This document shows positions 61,564-64,000 of a DNA stretch of 64,000 nucleotides, in pieces. Origin of the DNA: Aestuariibacter sp. GS-14 (GTDB lineage: Bacteria; Pseudomonadota; Gammaproteobacteria; Enterobacterales; Alteromonadaceae); assembly GCF_006494365.1 (NCBI RefSeq), contig NZ_VHIP01000003.1, forward strand, positions 310,001-374,000, given 5' to 3'. The position numbers and the translations under genes were made by a program. The notes under the pieces are model-generated. The model ran no database searches and was not told the DNA's origin. It was given only the letters and a program-made list of their open reading frames with translations. How positions within the stretch are numbered: the first letter of the stretch is position 1; every line of letters begins with the position of its first letter.

Positions 61564-64000
61564 TTACTGGTTAGACTTCATGCTTAAAAGCATCAATTCT
61601 CGCAATGCTACAGAAAACTTCGCAAAATCGTGATTTGAACTGGTCTTAAATTCGCTCATCATATGATACCAGCGTTTTAACAGACCTTCATTGTTTTGCA
61701 TCCAATTAGCCAGAATCGCATCGGCATCTTTGGAATCAGCGTTACTGCTTAGCAGGTTCGACACAATTGAACGCTGTTGCCAATCCAGCTCTTCCCGATA
61801 AGACGCGCGGGCCAGCGCCTGCCAATGGTTACCAACGGCTTGTGTATTGATTTGCTCAAGGAACCAATGAAGTTCGAGTTTGGAACCCATTTGATAATAC
61901 AGACGCGCAGCAACATCGATATTGTGTTTATCCTGTTCTACGATCTGGGTTAAATCCAGGGCACTGAACATATTGCTGAATGCCGCCACTTTACTGGCAA
62001 TATCCTGCGGAACCCCTTTATCAATCCATTTTGCAGTGGCATCTTCCAACTGCTTAATTTCGGATTTAACCAAATAGTTAGCCAGATTCGAACACAAATC
62101 ATTCACTGCAGGCTGATACTTCTGGATAGACGCTTCAATGTCTTTTGAGCTATCGCCATGGCGAATATACCAGCGCGTGCCCCTGCGCATTAAACGTCTG
62201 GCGCTTTCCAACATAGCCAGTTGAGCCTGTGCATCAATCTTGTTATCGAGATCTTCAATCTCGTCCCACAATTTACCGATGCCAAATACGCCTTTAATAA
62301 CACTGTAGGCATTGGTAATTTCAACGATATCGGCGCCGGTTTCTTCCTGCATGCGGTACACAAAGTTATGGCCCATGTCATTAACCATGTTATTGGTTAA
62401 CTTGGTTGCAATAATCTCTGCCCGCAGCGGATGCTGTTGCATCTGCGCAGCAAAACGTTCACGCAGCACGGGTGGGAACGCACTGATTAACAACTTCCCG
62501 TGATAGGGGTTGTCGGTAAGCGCGGGTATATTTAACTGATCCTTCAGCACCATTTTGCCATAGGCGGTTAACACGCTTAGTTCCGGACGGGTTAAGCCGC
62601 GATCAGAGGCTGCGCGATCAGAAATTTCGTCATCAGAAGGAATGAACTCTAACTCGCGGTTGAGTGCACCATCGCGCTCCAAACCGTGAATAAAGCGCAG
62701 CTGTTCTTTAATTGAAGATACACCGGTACGTTCGCTAATGGAAATTGCCTGGGTTTGACGATAACAGTCTTGCAGCACAATGTTGGCAACGTCGTCGGTC
62801 ATGTCATACAGCAAGTTATTGCGTTGTTTAACCGTTAAATCACCATTGCTAACTAACTGGTTCAACAGGATTTTAATGTTAACTTCGTTGTCTGAACAGT
62901 CTACGCCGCCCACGTTATCGATAAAGTCGGTGTTCACCCGGCCACCATTGGACGCGTATTCCATACGACCCAATTGTGTTAATCCCAGATTACCGCCCTC
63001 GCCCACAATTTTGGCGCGAATATCGCGGCCATTTACGCGCAAGGAATCATTCGCCCGATCGCCTACATCTGTGTGACTTTCTTTCTTACTCTTAACATAA
63101 GTCCCAATACCGCCATTCCAAATCAGGTCAACCGGCATTTTAAGAATATTGTGGATCAATTCACTGGGTGTCATGGTGCTTTGACGTGTACCCAACCAAT
63201 TCTTCATTTCGGGCGTGAGTGTGATTGATTTGGATGACCGGTTGAAAATACCGCCGCCTTTGGAAATCAACGAGCGATCATAATCATCCCAGGACAAGCT
63301 TGGATTGTCGAATAAACGCTTTCGTTCCACATACGTTTTAGCCGCATCCGGATCGGGATCAAAGAAAATATGCAGGTGGTTAAAGGCCGCAACTAAGCGG
63401 GTATGTTCCGATAGCAACATACCATTACCGAACACGTCACCTGCCATATCACCTATACCAACACAGGTGAAATCAGTGGTTTGACAGTCAATGCCGATCT
63501 CGCGGAAGTGACGTTTAACCGACTCCCATCCACCGCGGGCAGTAATACCCATTTTCTTATGGTCATAGCCGACACTGCCGCCTGAGGCAAATGCATCGCC
63601 CAGCCAGAAGCTATATTCCTCTGAAATGCCATTTGCGATGTCTGAGAAAGTAGCGGTGCCTTTATCGGCTGCTACAACCAAATACGGATCGTCTTCATCT
63701 AATCGCACAACGTCTTTTGGCGGAACAATTTCACCATTAACAATGTTGTCGGTGATATCCAGTAAACTGCGGATAAAGGTGCGGTAACAGGCTTTACCTT
63801 CCTCAAGAATTTCCTGACGGGTTGCACCGCTTGGCAATTGCTTACATACAAAACCGCCTTTTGCCCCTACCGGCACAATCACGGTGTTTTTCACTTTCTG
63901 CGCTTTAACCAATCCAAGAATTTCGGTACGGAAATCTTCCTGACGATCTGACCAGCGCAAGCCACCACGTGCTACCCTACCGCCGCGTAAATGCACACCT
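61564..64000 (-). CDS. NAD-specific glutamate dehydrogenase (large type), C-terminal part
   Basis: The gene runs off the right edge; about 812 residues of an expected 1,600 or so are in the window. It is the large NAD-dependent glutamate dehydrogenase (GdhB/LGDH type) that oxidises glutamate to 2-oxoglutarate and ammonia. The visible part starts in the catalytic domain with GGRVARGGLRWSDRQEDFRTE and VPVGAKGGFV, continues with DDPYLVVAADKGTATFSD and GGVDCSDNEVNIKI, and then the long helical C-terminal region. The ORF is intact to the stop. Confidence 0.92.
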   Translation of the reverse strand, partial: GVHLRGGRVARGGLRWSDRQEDFRTEILGLVKAQKVKNTVIVPVGAKGGFVCKQLPSGATRQEILEEGKACYRTFIRSLLDITDNIVNGEIVPPKDVVRLDEDDPYLVVAADKGTATFSDIANGISEEYSFWLGDAFASGGSVGYDHKKMGITARGGWESVKRHFREIGIDCQTTDFTCVGIGDMAGDVFGNGMLLSEHTRLVAAFNHLHIFFDPDPDAAKTYVERKRLFDNPSLSWDDYDRSLISKGGGIFNRSSKSITLTPEMKNWLGTRQSTMTPSELIHNILKMPVDLIWNGGIGTYVKSKKESHTDVGDRANDSLRVNGRDIRAKIVGEGGNLGLTQLGRMEYASNGGRVNTDFIDNVGGVDCSDNEVNIKILLNQLVSNGDLTVKQRNNLLYDMTDDVANIVLQDCYRQTQAISISERTGVSSIKEQLRFIHGLERDGALNRELEFIPSDDEISDRAASDRGLTRPELSVLTAYGKMVLKDQLNIPALTDNPYHGKLLISAFPPVLRERFAAQMQQHPLRAEIIATKLTNNMVNDMGHNFVYRMQEETGADIVEITNAYSVIKGVFGIGKLWDEIEDLDNKIDAQAQLAMLESARRLMRRGTRWYIRHGDSSKDIEASIQKYQPAVNDLCSNLANYLVKSEIKQLEDATAKWIDKGVPQDIASKVAAFSNMFSALDLTQIVEQDKHNIDVAARLYYQMGSKLELHWFLEQINTQAVGNHWQALARASYREELDWQQRSIVSNLLSSNADSKDADAILANWMQNNEGLLKRWYHMMSEFKTSSNHDFAKFSVALRELMLLSMKSNQ

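Overview
The window looks like a chromosomal segment of a marine gammaproteobacterium of the Alteromonadales, probably Alteromonadaceae. The evidence is the protein families present and the gene order at the right end: gdh–pyrD–rlmKL–glutaredoxin–uup–DUF3466–rmf/fabA, a shortened version of the Escherichia coli order pyrD–zapC–ycbX–rlmKL–uup–pqiABC–rmf–fabA. I saw no rRNA, tRNA or CRISPR array.

Left part (about 0.2–38.8 kb) is accessory and catabolic. It is bounded or interrupted by gene remnants: an IS1182-type transposase start at 0.3 kb, an IS5-type transposase end at 34.9 kb and an unidentified cysteine-rich C-terminal fragment at 38.6 kb. It has three modules. (1) Glycan degradation: a TonB-dependent receptor facing two tandem GH78 alpha-L-rhamnosidases, a PA14-containing GH3 and an SDR (0.7–14.3 kb), then uxuA mannonate dehydratase, a GH43-like lipoprotein and a GH79-like lipoprotein (33.5–38.0 kb). 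Together these suggest attack on a rhamnose/glucuronate-bearing glycan, for example the caps of arabinogalactan. (2) An RND efflux pair (15.3–19.5 kb) and a four-gene SDR/esterase/Crp-type regulator/beta-hydroxyacid dehydrogenase group (19.8–23.4 kb). (3) A probable D-amino-acid operon read leftward from 31.3 kb: RidA, a DSD1-type PLP enzyme, an aldehyde dehydrogenase, an FAD oxidoreductase, a multi-pass membrane protein and an orphan Tat-exported solute-binding protein. A MarR gene lies upstream and a perfect 26-bp-arm palindrome sits before the first gene.

The most interesting signal is a dispersed 12-bp palindrome, ATCTCTAGAGAT. It occurs, usually in pairs, upstream of the receptor, the first GH78, the GH3, the efflux pair, the SDR/esterase group, uxuA and the GH43/GH79 pair. 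Pairs are centred 20 bp apart at three promoters and 14 bp apart at two. This unites most of the accessory genes in one candidate regulon. The MarR gene divergent from uxuA (32.8 kb) is the best candidate regulator.

Right part (about 39–64 kb) is mostly core: a beta-CASP nuclease, Na/Pi cotransporter and universal stress protein group; a secreted M20 peptidase; two tandem small secreted proteins with a TonB-box-like segment; an acuR–acuI acrylate-detoxification pair with two operators; a light-repair cluster (class I photolyase, FeS photolyase, DUF2256 and a divergent cryptochrome DASH); then fabA, rmf, the DUF3466 protein, uup, a glutaredoxin-like gene, rlmKL, pyrD and the truncated NAD-glutamate dehydrogenase. 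Several small genes (rmf, DUF2256, a 38-aa membrane peptide) were found by reading the sequence directly, and several starts were moved to better ribosome-binding sites.
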